This document shows, piece after piece, positions 11,201 through 25,100 of a DNA stretch of 64,000 nt (position 1 is the stretch's first letter; each line of letters opens with the position of its first letter). The position numbers were made by a program, and so were the translations under genes. A model generated the notes under the pieces. The model saw only the letters and a list, made by a program, of their open reading frames with translations. It searched no databases and was not told the DNA's origin. Source of the stretch: Phyto melanocephala (lineage: Eukaryota; Arthropoda; Insecta; Diptera; Rhinophoridae); NCBI GenBank assembly GCA_941918925.1, contig OW799237.1:91609015-91673014 (forward strand), written 5' to 3'.

Positions 11201-14200
11201 TTCGACTAGTCAAGCCATTTTATTTGATATATTAATGGGGTTAAAATAAAAATTGCCCGCAATTTTGTTTTAGACTATATTTGACTCATATATTCGGAAT
11301 TTAATCTTAAACGCCATCTTGGATTTTTACCTTTTTATAGTCAACCGTATTTTACTAGCCAATCCCTTTCATATGATATCTATATAGGCTCTCTCGGTTA
11401 TATAAAAACTAAAAACAAATCGATTACCAAAACAGTTGTGTTTTAATGCCTATATCTCAGTTAGTTTTAAAACAATTTGTTAGTTTTTCTCAGAAATAAT
11501 TTTTGAGATCAAATCTTATAATTTTTCTTCTTCAACGTATCTAAAACTTATTTAGGAGTTTGCAAAATTTTATATATTTAATAAAAATATATTTAGCAAA
11601 AACAATTTTTTTTCTATAACTTTGTCGATTAGCGATCAATCTGTCCAAAAATTTTAAAAATATCTTAAGAGGCATATCATATGTATAAATAGTCACAGAT
11701 GAGCCTAAGGCGGAAAATTTTTAAAATAAGGAAAAAAATAGAGGCAGTCGTATTTATTTGCTCATATGTTAGAAGTTTATGATGCGATTGTGCTGATTTT
11801 TGATACCTTACACGGATCTCGGGAATGTTGGGGGGAAATACACACGGACAGACGGACAATGTTTAATCGACTCTCGTATTCATAAGCTTTCAGAAAATAT
11901 AGACTTTATGGGATCGGAAATGAATATTTCAGATATTTCACACGGAATGACAAACCCATATAGATACGCTTACACTCACCGTGAGAGGTGAGACATGCAA
12001 AAAAACTTGCAACTAACGATATTTCTAGTATCGTTAGGTAACTCCTATTCAGTAGTATTAATTTCATTGATTTTCTATTAGATAACGCAAAGGTATTTAA
12101 TTGTTTTCCAGTGGCGAAAGAATTGCGATTTAATTTAGGAATTTATTTCTTTATTCATTAGTGTATTCTGAGAGCAAACCAAAGAAGAGTTCTGATGCAA
12201 TAAACGTGTTAAAGAACGCCTCTATTAGCTAAACAGTCCGCTCATTTGTTTTCAGAGTGGATCATTAATGGAAGAACAGAAAACAGGGAAAGGAAAAATA
12301 TTCCAAAGGAAAATTTATGCACGATAGAGGTGAATATTATTTATAGAAAACTAAAACATTTTCTATGCAAGCTGCAAGTTTTTTAAAACTTTCTTCTTGG
12401 GCGTATAACTTAAATAAGCGGGATTTTTGTTTTTTTTGTTTTTAACTTTATTTGGAAGCATTTGAACAATATAAATTTATTCAAGGTATTTGAGGCCAAG
12501 AATGAATCAAGCCAATTACGGAAACCCTGTTTTAAAGTGAAGCCTATCTCAAAGAGAGGATTTTATATCCATCGAAACAAACAGACCTCGGACGGGAAGG
12601 CTCTAGACTATAAGGCTCGTGAGTCTAAATCTCTCAAAATTCATTTTAAAACTTTTTTCTTATGATAAAACTAATGAAACACATTTACCGTACGCTTCGG
12701 TGTGCTTCAGCGGCCCTTTTTTGCAATTTAAAGATGTAAAGCATAACTTTCCACATATAAAGCTTTGTTGGTTCAAAATTCGAAAATTTCGAAGCAAAAA
12801 AAAATGTTTGTTTGTTTTCACCTCAAATTTTCAATAACTAAGTGAGAATAAATGGCAGATGTGAAATGAAGGGGGGAAAAAGTTAAAGACAAAAATCGCT
12901 TCCAATCGCTTGAATTCTGCAGTTTTTAATTATACACCCAATAATTAAAAGAATTTTTTTCTTCCAAAAAAATTAATTAAATCCCAAGGTTATCTGAATG
13001 AATTTTTTGCTCTCGGCTAATAGGATCAATTTTTCAGGGATTACTTGTACTATAATCTGCAATGACACATTTTATTTTTAACCATTCCTTACAATTATTT
13101 GCACTACAAACATAAATATTGTTGATTTCAAAAAATCTACTCACTTAATACGGGATTGTCGCATGAACTGTTGAATTTTTCTGGCAGCTTGATTTTGCGT
13201 AGACTGCGAATAAGTACGTCTTAAAAGAAAAAAATAATTTTACAAACTTCTCACATCCATTAAAAATATATTTTACTCACTTTAACGGCCCCGAAGGACT
13301 TGTTTCCTTGGGTGTAGTGCACAACTGTGGTGAACTTTCAATTTCCTGCTTATTAAAATTATCGAAAAAGCTCGACAAACATTGCGAATTCGTGCTATCC
13401 TGACTGTCGGTATTGTGCAGACCACCCGACAAACTGCCCGCGCCCGTTAGATGATTTGAAGTTTGAGATTTTTTGAAACGCTTATTGCGACAATAAGAAC
13501 GATAACCATGCTGAATGACTAGAGCCGCATTAGTCATTTGGCGATAGTAGGCGAATTGTTTGTAACGTCTGTAGTAGTTTTGTATAACAATTGCCGCTGT
13601 GCGTTCTTTGTTTTGCTCTTCCAGCTTTTGACGTCCCTTGTAGGAACGATAGGCTTTCTGTATGCATTTAGCGGCCTCATACAGTTCGCGCTGTTCGGTG
13701 TCTGTCAGAAATAAATGAGTTTTTTTTTATGAGTTTTAGTTCTAAAGATTTTTAAATTACCTGTCAAAGTTAGCTTTGAGAAATCAGCCTCAAATGGATA
13801 CTGGGCACTGCTAGAGGCATGCAAAAACTCGGTCAATTGTTTGGTCGATGGCGGTGGACTGGGCGAAGAAACTGAAGGATCATGACCCAATATAGAATAG
13901 CTGGCTGGCGATTGCAGTGGCCCTGAACTGGCCGGACTTAAACTTGAGCAAGGTGTGCTAACTTCATGATAACGATAATTGTGATCATTGAAATCAAAAT
14001 TAAATTCATTATCAAAATGAGCATTGGGTAGGGAATCCAATAGGGGATCCATAAAACTATCATTTAAACCCGTTGTTTCGGTATTTAAGGGTTCTGTCAT
14101 GGGACTACCCAAAACCATCATTTCATCAGCCTCATTCTTAAATTATAAAACAATAAAATTTATTTTTTAATTTATTTTTTTTTATATTAACAAACACACA

Positions 14201-15051
14201 CTAACCTTTATACGCTCTGGCATAGCAGCAATGATATGTTCAGCAAGTGTTAAGACTTTTGCATCAGAATCCCCTAAAATAAAGTTTTAAAAAAATTCAC
14301 ATTTATATTCGATTAACTTTTAACAGTTGCAACAACAATTTACAATATTAAACATCAACAAAGAGATACACAGAATAAGTAACATGAAACTACAACAATG
14401 TTTTTTAATATAATAAAAACTTTTTTTTCTTACAAAATTAGTATTTATGTACGAGTGTTATAGATTAAACAAAAATTATAGGACTTAAATGTATTTTACA
14501 CAAAAACAAAAAGAAAACACAAGCGGCTGTTCTAATCAGTATAAAATTAAATATTTTTAAACAGTGAACATATATGGCCACTGCCTCTCAACACAAATTC
14601 AAATAATAATTAAAAAAATAATTTTTATTAAAATATTAAAACCAAAAAAGGTGTATAATTTTATTGAAGCACATCAGTTTTCTGTTTTCGATTTAACAAT
14701 ACACAACACAAAAACCTAACAAACATTTAATGCTCTTTAAATAACACCCAAATATACAGACATCAATATGTGTGTATGTGTTTATAAACATACAAGTATA
14801 AATGATTAAAACATTTTATAAAGGCTATAACAAGTACAAACATTGTAACTGCAATTAAGTGATTTACACGTCAATATATTTTTACAATTTAGTCAGTATT
14901 AAGTGTAATTAAATGCAACATTTTGTATTGAACTCATTATGATTTGAATTAAAAGTAAAATTAACAATAAATATCACATCAAAAACCAAATTTAATTTTA
15001 CAACACAAATAATTATTATTAACATTTATTATCTATATATATAAAAGTGAA

Positions 15052-15098
<47 letters not shown>

Positions 15099-16065
15099 GC
15101 TATAGACTCTGAAACTGTAAAACCGATCGGGCTCAAACTTTGGTAAGTTGTTGTACACATACCAGGGAGTGTTTATGGGTGAAAAAAGTGGGCGGGGCCA
15201 CGCCCATAAAAAATTAGTTATCAGTTTTAGCTACTTGCACTTGACCGATTTTTCTGAAACTTTGCACACATATCGAGCTGTCATGACTAAAAAATTTTGT
15301 GATAAAAAAAGTGGGCGGGGCCACGCCCCTAAAAAAGTTTAAATTTTGAGGTACTTGCACTGGACCGATTTTTTTAAAACTTTGCACACATATTAAGCTG
15401 TCATGACTTTATAATTTCGTGATTAAAAAAGTGGGCGGGGCCACGCCCATAAAAAACTAATTATCAGTTTTAGCTACTTGCACTGGACCGAACTTTCTGA
15501 AACTTTGCAAACATACTGAGCTGTCATGACTTTACACTTTCGTCATTAGAAAAGTGGGCAGTGCCACGCCCATTCAAAAAAAAAGGTATCATTTTGAGGT
15601 ACTTGCACTGGACCGATTTTTCTGAAACTTTGCACACATATTGAGTTATCATGACTATACAGTTTCGTATTTACAAAAGTGGGCAGTGCCACGCCCATAA
15701 AAAAAGGTATCATTTCGAAGTACTTACACTGGATCGATTTTTCTGAAACTTTGCACACATATTGAGCTGTCATGACTATATAGTTTCGTGATTAGAAAAG
15801 TGGGCAGTGCTAGGCCCATTAAAAAAGTTATAATTTTAAGATACTTTCACTGGACGGACTTTTCTGAAACTTTGCACACTTATTGAGCTGTCATTACTAT
15901 ACAGTTTCGTAATTAGAAAAGTGGGCAGTGCCACGCTCATAAAGAAAAAGTTATAGTTTTTAGCTTTGCACTTGATATTTGATTAAAATTTAGAATGCGA
16001 TTAAAATTCATGAAGGGGCGTAGCAACGCGCGCCGGGATTTTCTATCTATATATATAAAAGTGAA

Positions 16066-16100
<35 letters not shown>

Positions 16101-19100
16101 GCTATAGACTCCGAAACTGTAAAACCGATCGGGCTCAAACTTTGGCAAGTTGTTGTACACATACCAGGGAGTGTTTACGGGTGGAAAAAAGTGGGCGGGG
16201 CCACGCCCATAAAAATTAGTTATCAGTTTTAGCTATTTGCACTTGACCGATTTTTCTAAAACTTTGCACACATATCGAGCTGTCATGACTAAATAATTTT
16301 GTGATAAGAAAAGTGGGCGGGGCCACGCCCTTAAAAAAGTTTTAATTTTGAGGTACTTGCACTATACCGATTTTTATGAAACTTTGCACACATACTAAGC
16401 TGTCACAACCATATAGTTTCGTGATTAGAAAAGTGGGCAGGGCCACGCCCATAAAAAAAGGTTATGATTTTGAGGTACTTGCACCAGACCGATTTTTCTG
16501 AAACTTTGCACACATATCGAGCTGTCATGACTAAATAATTTCGTGATTAGAAAAGTGGGCAGTGCCACGCCCATAAAAAAAAAGGTATCATTTTGAGGTA
16601 CTTGCACTGGACCGATTATTCTGAAACTTTGCACACATATTGAGCTGTTATGACTTTACAATTTCGTGATTAGAAAAGTGGGCAGGGCCACGCCCATAAA
16701 AACAATTATAATTTTGAGGTACTTGCACTGGTCCGATTCTTCTGAAACTTTGCACACATATTGAGCTGTTATGACTTTACAATTTCGTGATTAGAGAAAT
16801 GGGCAATGCCACGCCCATAAAAAAATTATAATTTTTAGGTTTTTGCACTTGATATTCAATTAAAATTCAGAATGCATTTCGATTCATTAAGGGGCGTAGC
16901 AACGCGCGCCGGCTTTGGCTAGTACAATTATAAACATCAACAAATCAACTTTTTATAAGTTTACAGTCTCACAAAAATAATATTATTTTTAGCTAAAAAA
17001 AAAACATTAAAGGCTTCATTAGTCTTTACTTTCTGTTGTCGTTCTGTAGTTTAATTTTTGTAGTTACTTCTTCTGTAAAAACTTATCTGCCTCAATTTAC
17101 AATGTAATCTAACAAAAACAAGCTTCTTATATTTCTTGTATATTTTTTACGGCAAACTTCATACATAGAAAAAAAAATATAGGGCCAATTCAAAGTAGAC
17201 TCTCATATTGTACTATGTCATATAATTCATATTAATATGACTAGTGACTTTAAACACCTTTTGTATTTATGTATTCAACACAAGAAAGAAGACAAAGAGA
17301 TGACGCTGTTAAAAATTGTATGTATACAGGAAAGAAGAAAATAGAAAATACTCTCTCTGAGAGGTGAAAAGCGAAGAAATTCTCTCTGAGAGACAGTATG
17401 GTTAAAAGTATAACATAAACAATTTCTTATACATAGGAAACAAATGTGTAAAGTCATATTATTTTTTTTGTATGGAAATTACTAACAAAAATTTTATGCA
17501 TGCATAAAATAATATAAAATAGTACAAATATTACTGATATGCAACCACTTTGAATTGGCCCAATGTGTCAGATTTCATCTATAAGCAAAGAGAATCTCTT
17601 TGTTGCAGTCACCTTTAAAATATAGGCACCTAAATATCAGCTGTTTCTCTCTCAATGGCCGTCACTTAACGTTGAATTCTAATTTCTACAGATTTGTCCG
17701 CAACAGAACAGAACGAAAAAGGAACAACAAACCACATATACAGAATTTCAATTTAACTTTTTTTTGGGGTTTTTAAATTTTAATGGCAGAGGTACATAAC
17801 CAAAAAGCCAGGGTATTCACTAAATTCCTTCTCCGTGGAATGGCCTATACCTTTGTATAGGAAGTCGGAAACATTGAAACAATAAATAAAATTGAGCTTA
17901 ATGGTTCTCCTCCAGTTACAAACGTTGATTCAGGCACCGCAAGTCGACCTATACCTCTGTATAGGAAGTCGAAGACACACGAATAATAAATAAAAATTAA
18001 GTTTAATGGTCGACCTATACCATTGTATAAGAAGTCGGAGACGTCTGAACAATAATTACTGCTGAGTTTTATGGAACTCCTCCAGTCACATGTAAATTCA
18101 GTTTATTTGGTACTTCTCCAATTAAAACGTAAACACGCGGTTAACTGTAGAATAGTCTGAAAACTGTATCCAAAGCACAGTTACGAGACGCCACACAGTT
18201 AACCTCGCGAAAGTGAGACGAAAACTCTCGAAATCAGATAAAAAGGGACAATCTGATTGCCATTAAATGATAATGGCAAAAACGCGCGAGCTCTTGACCC
18301 GACCAGAGCTGAATCACGACTGATTTCAATTAAACAGAAACAAAACAGCTGATGCATAACAACACAGAACGTACAACTAATTCTGCCTTAAAGGTATTCA
18401 TGTCACCAATGTAAAAGCCAAACCTAAACCAGAGCATAGAGTTTTTTTTAGCTGTCGAAAATTCTCATGCCCCTACCATGGTGTAATCACATAAGGTGAT
18501 AGCGTAGAGAGAGAGAGAGAGAGTATTTTTTGTCTCTGTTTTTTTATTATAAAGAGTTTGACAAATTTTTGAACTGAAAACAATTTTTTTTTTATATATG
18601 AAGTTTTACATGCGGTGGGACACATGCTGGGCTGGCACCACTACCGTGTTTATGTGTACCCTGGCCCCTACAATTTGTATTAAGCAAACCGAAATACCAT
18701 AGCGGCAATGCTTTGCAATTGGGAAATCCCATATTGTCAAAGCGGTAGGTATTCAAGTAGGCTGCAGTACAACAGCTGTTTTGTTATTCTTCTGTAATTG
18801 TATTCTTTTGTTATTGTTCAATCCATAGATTTTATCTCCATCTTTATTTCTATTTACAGGTTTGCATTAAACAACATAAGTGATCATATTTAGTTTTTTT
18901 CATTACACAACGCTGACACTTTTGTTTAGGTTTGTCACTTCAGCGTTAGCGAAACGCATAACGTTTGCCGCTCTTGTTGAGCTTTGCTTGTTAAACTTGC
19001 AAAACTTTATAATTTTACTCTCGCAGATTCACTGCGAAATCAGAATCTATACTCAAGTATATTCTCTCGCACTAATAGCTCGACTTCATATTAGGCCGAG

Positions 19101-22100
19101 GCCACGAAATGAGCGGTAAACAGTAAGTGGCTTAGACCTATTTCTGAGTGGTTAATTGTTAAATGCCATCGATGGGAATTAAATGGTTGGATGTCACGGA
19201 AGCTCCAAAGGATATCGAGATACCGCTTGCATAACTTTTGAACAAGGTCGATAAGTGAACATTATCAACTTCAGAATATCTTAATCTTTTTGGCCCTCAC
19301 ATACATATGATAATCATAATAAAAACTCTACAAGTATTTAAAAAAATATTATTACACTTGTAAGTTACAGTATTCAGTTGTCTGTTTTAAGAAGGAATTT
19401 TTTTAAGGAATTTTTTAGCGTTTCTTTAAAGTTTTAAGCGACCTCATAGAGGTGTGATTTAAGTTGTTAATTTTCTCAACTGCACAGGTCGATAGAACCA
19501 GCCACTGTGAAATCTTAATGAATATTGCCCTTTTTTACGGTATAGCTCTTAAGCGGTTTTGTTTTTTTGCTGACTACCCAACTTACATTAATGCTAAATA
19601 GTACAAAATGACAGCTCCATTTTCATTATGAGGAAACAATGTTTGAGGATGTGGAAACAAAGTACGGCACTTAAATGCTCAAAATTTTACTAAGACTTTA
19701 ATAAGAATTTGATAATTTTATAGGAAATGGAATGAATTTTAAATGGGTGCTATGAATACCTTTATGATCGATTAGCATAAAGTTGGCATCACTTCTAATT
19801 AAAAAAATCGTATTTGTTAGTTTTGGCTTCTCTTAAAATTGTTTCTAATATAGAAAAAAATTTGTCAATATTCGATCATATAAATTATTTATTTAAGGAA
19901 GTAATTGTAGCAAAAGTTAGGACCAATTTTTTTTTATGCATACATTTCTGGGGTACTTTAATCTAAGCTCTAAGCATCAAATTATCTCCAGCAATAAAAC
20001 ATTATTCACAACCTATCGTAGAGTTTTATGTCGTCGGATTCTACAATAGTAGAACAATACCAAGGCATATTTATTCATCAGGTAATTGCAGTTCGGAGAG
20101 AATTTTTTGTTTATATTTTTAATATATGAAGTTTGACATTTGAAATAAATTAGAAGAGAGAAAATTGTTTTTTATTTATGCATTTTGACAGGTGAAATTT
20201 AAAATAAGTGTTGAAAATAATAATCAGCTGGCGAATCAAGAGTACCTGATGAATAAATATGCCTTGAACAATACTATTTGTTTTACAAGTTTCATTGATA
20301 AAGATAAACTGGATTTAAACGTTTTAAAAATTGTTTGATCTATAAATGTGTTGATTGTTGGCAGGAAGTTTCTTACCATCGTCAAAAATTGTACCTCACT
20401 TAGCATCACTGTTAATATACAACAGCTTTTAAATATTGTGTATAAAGGATGACAGCGGCACTTGATCATACTGCACAATACAAGGAATAGGATGACAAAT
20501 ATTTTGGCCATCAGTTAAAAAGAGTAATAAAGAAATAAGTGAGGTTCGTAAGACTATGAAAATTTACCTCTCTAGAAAACCCTCCAACTGTATAACAGCG
20601 AAAGAGGGTGAAAAAGTTACCTGCATAGAAGGCTTTGTTTGGACACAATGTAGAATTCCAATTAAATAGCGATGAGTTCGATAAGTACTACTTATTATTA
20701 AACCTTACCAGAACAGTTCAATATAACTGAAATCTCGTAAAGCGCTTCGTATAACTTCGTTTAAATTTCAGCTGCGGCTTCGCTAGGTTGCAAGCATCCG
20801 AATTGTCCAATTTTCCATGACTCTGGCTCATAAATTAAGCTGAATTCAACCGATGTCATGGGTTAAATGGGCTATGGTTTGTGGCTTATTTACATAGACC
20901 GTGACTTAAGAAAGCCATGCAAGAAAAAATTTAACGGAGGTGTCTATGCTCTCAAATCTCTCGTGTAGAATATCCAGAGTGATACGTAGTTGTTAGACAT
21001 ATCCAATTTAGGCCACAAGAAGTTGGTGACAATTGATTTATGAAAATTGTCATTCATAGTGGACGCTTTTGAATCTCATGTGGATTGGTATCGTCTTAAA
21101 AGTTTTTTCTTTACGTACTTATTGACCTAGAAATAGATCTTAGAAATTATCGCGCGAAACGTTGCCCGAACATAACCTCACTTTGATTAAACATTATGTC
21201 CATATAAATAAACGATGAACAAATGACAGCCAGTTCGATAGATGTAGTTTTAACTATATAACCCTTTAATTGACAATAAAAATGTCGTTGTGGCTAGCCC
21301 CAAAATGCTACTACTTATAGGTAAACTGAGGTAACAGTATTAAAGCAGTACAAATGAATGCTTACTGTTACCTACCTGATACTTATTCAGCATTTACCTA
21401 GCTAACACAATAAGGGTCAATACAGAATATTTAAGTTAAATCTATAATTAGTAGATGATGTCACGATACGCCAGTTAGTGCAAAATTAATGAAGAATTAA
21501 CCTCAGGGTATTTTCCGCCACTTTTGCTGCAGGTTAGTTACTTTCTTCTATTTAAAATTTATTTATTTTATCTCATTCCTTTATTACAGCTTCACACTTC
21601 AATCCTTTTGACACTATCAAAAGGTTTTCGAGTAGAAGAGTTAGAATTTATCGTTTCTCACTAACCTTTAAAACATAATATAGATAGTAGAGATACCAAA
21701 TAGGATTAGGATTCGTAATCTTTAAACCTAAAACACCGGCAGCAAAAAATCAGGAAAATAACGCTTACGATGATTTGACACAGAGGGCTTATTATACAAT
21801 ATTTATATACAAACTTATGATTACATGTGAGTAAATACGATTGTGATGGTGGTAGTATATGGGAATGGTTCAAATTAAGGTGTATACATGTTAAGTGTTA
21901 GTATTTGAAATTAAAAGCACACAAATTTACGAACATAAATAAATAAATGGATAAAATAGCACAAACGTTTTACACATGACTGTGTTTGTAAGTATGTATG
22001 TACTTATGTCAAAAATGTACAAAACATCAACGATACTTGTTATATTTTCGATATACACATATATTTTTGTTTTAATTATTCCATAATATTAGTTATTATT

Positions 22101-25100
22101 AGTATGTACATATGTAAGTAGTAGTAGTAAAAGTAGTAGTGGTAGTAGTATGATGACTTTTTATTTAACTGACCTACAACAGCATCAATATTTTTATTAC
22201 GTAAAGTTACATCATCAATACAATCATCATTATCGATCGTCGATGTATCATCATCGTTATTATTGTCTGGCAAAGGACTTGAATCACCAGTTGATACTTC
22301 GCCTAATTGTTTTAATTGTTAATAATTTTGAAACACACAACAGTAGTTTATTTTTTCAGTTTGGCAATAAAATAAAAACAAAATTAAATTAAACAAACAG
22401 TATTAAATAAGAAAATAAGAAAGATAAATCAATATTTTTTTTGGTAAAATTCAATAAAAGAAAAATAGTTTTGAAAATTAAATTAAAAACAAAACAAAAA
22501 GAAATATAAATGTAAATATGCAGTGATTGAGATGTGGGAAAAAGGATAAAAGAAAATTTAAATATTTCTATATAATTTTTAAGTCAGATGCACTTACACA
22601 GGGCAAAATCCATTTTTCTTAAAGGTGATAAAAGTGAATTCGTTGTATTGGTTGCAGTACCAATTGTATCCAATGGTGACTCAATGGAGTTACTAAAATT
22701 GTCATGTGCATCAAGGCTGTTGAGATATGAGTTGTTTCTTATTAGTTTCTTATATGAAATTATGTTGAAAAGGCTATCTTTTTACCTGTGTAAACGTGTT
22801 ATATCTTTAAAAGATTTCAACGGTTTCGGTCTGATATCCATACTAATGCCGCTATCAATTGATGAACGTTTCGAAAAGCGACTGTTATTTGGTGGACTTT
22901 GATTGCTGCAAAGAAAATTAAAATTTCTTTTAGTTTTATGAACATTTTTATAATCCATTTAAAGAATTCTTAAGGCTGAAACAATTTTTTTTAAATTGAA
23001 TTTTTATTTTTGTTGAACTTTTTTTTATTTTAAACAAATTTAAATCTTATCATGAGAGTAAAAACTTTAATCAGCGGATTAATGTTTTATTCAGCTAAAG
23101 AACATATAGATGAAAGTCAAAAGTACAATTTCAATTTATTCGCTTTCTATCTTTAATTTAAATAAAATAAAGTATATTTGAGATATTATAGAAATTGTCT
23201 AATTTGCCATGACTCTGGCTCATAAATTATGTTGAATTTGATTGATGGGATGGATTATGTTGTCTGGCCAAACAGTGAGTTTTTTTGGGTCGCATTGGAA
23301 GCTCATGTGAGTAAGTATCGTCCCAAAACACAACAATTTTGTCAGCTGATGACAGCTGATGACTGCAACAACAAAACTACTTTCAACTGTCTTAAAATTG
23401 GAAGATCCGATTTTAAGATCCTTAAAAGAGAGAGGTTGTAACAGTTTCACGTTTGTGTGATTGACACCTTTGGACTACTTTTTGAGGAGGTACGCCAAAT
23501 CACTGTATTTTCTTGATCATTGAGAAATCAATATTCAATGCACTTTTGACGATTAACACCGAATATAGTCGAAAAAGTGCTTCATAATGCGTAGTCGCAA
23601 ACATCTACTGCTTCAATAGTACGAAGAGTCAACGTAATCTGTAAACACTTTCGAATTCCGAAAACTAAAGAAATACATGTATATTAACAAAATAGATTGC
23701 AAAGTAGCGAAGAGCAAATGACTAAGAATTTCCAAAAAAGGACTCACTTAAATGATAGAAAAACAGTGCCCTTAACCGATGATGAGAGAAAGAAATATTT
23801 TTGAATTGCAATCACAGCAAAGAAGGCAGTGTTTTAACATGTGGTATAGTTACCGACTCTAGCACAATAGACTTGAAGTTTTTAAATTGTATCTTGAAAC
23901 ACCTATACAACTTTGCTTACTTTAGCTGTTTCAGAAGTCAATAGCATTTTTGGATAAATCGCTACTGTGTAATTCTACTCTAGATGAGTGAATATGCTGG
24001 ACGCTATTTTCCAGAAATGTAAGGAATTTCGCGTTAAATATTGGGCTTCAGATCTTGTTACTTGTAAAAAAGTTAAAGGGGTCAAGAAGCACAAGCGATT
24101 CAACCATTTGCAAGCAATAATGAAACGCTCGCTTTTCCTAGTTTTCAATAATTTAATTGTGTCATACACTGAATGGTACTTCTCGTCATCCTGTTGGAAT
24201 CACATATCGCCTTAGTACATTGCGTCAAACTAGTTCCAAAAATACACCGATGTCCTGTAGCGATTACCGTTGACCAACAACCGTGGTGATTCATCCATAA
24301 CGAAAAATAGGCCGATTACGCCAGCGATATAGAAATAATTTAAAAATAAATTAACAATTTCGATTAAAGTTGTGCCTTGTACATCACTTAAAGCTGACCA
24401 CTTCTACAAACTTGATAATTTCACTTGTTGACACAGTCATTGAGTCAGAAGTGAACTTTTATTGAATTTCATTTCAAAATGTGAAAAAATTTCGAAGCTA
24501 ACTTCACTCGTGTACGAAGAGTGTGAAAAACAAAATGCGTCGTATATAGTTAAAGACCTAATACGTAAAAATTTATAGACAAATAAAATTTAAGCAAATT
24601 TTATTATTATACAATGCATTAAAAGCATTTTACTAAAAATGAAATGTTTTCGATATAAAAAAAAAAATTAAAAAAACTTCACGATAAACATGTATAAAAT
24701 AATCTTAGAATTTCGTATAAATTACCTGGCTACAGCAACCGGTCTTAGGAATACACCATCATGACTGCGTTGAGAATCAGTAGAATCGAAAATAGCAAAT
24801 GTTGGATGGTCATCACTGTCTTCGTTGCTCAACTGTCAAATAACATAATCGCTATTCAATTGCGACAACTAAATTTTAAATCAACAACTTACCGAATATT
24901 TATTAAGATTAATAGACAAACTAGTTAAAGAACCTCTACTTTGTTTGCGTTGGCGTTCATGTTCCAGACGATAAATTTCGGCGACAATAGTTTTGTGGCT
25001 AAAAAACCAAACAATTTTCGAAACTTGAAATATTAAAAAAATGAATTACAATGACTATTACCCCTTGTTATGAGCCACATCTAGCGGTGTTTGTTGAGCA

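Noticed and set aside
15188..16860. regular repeats that might suggest a CRISPR array
   Set aside because: The units are long tandem copies with no unique spacers and lie inside Helitrons in a eukaryotic intron.
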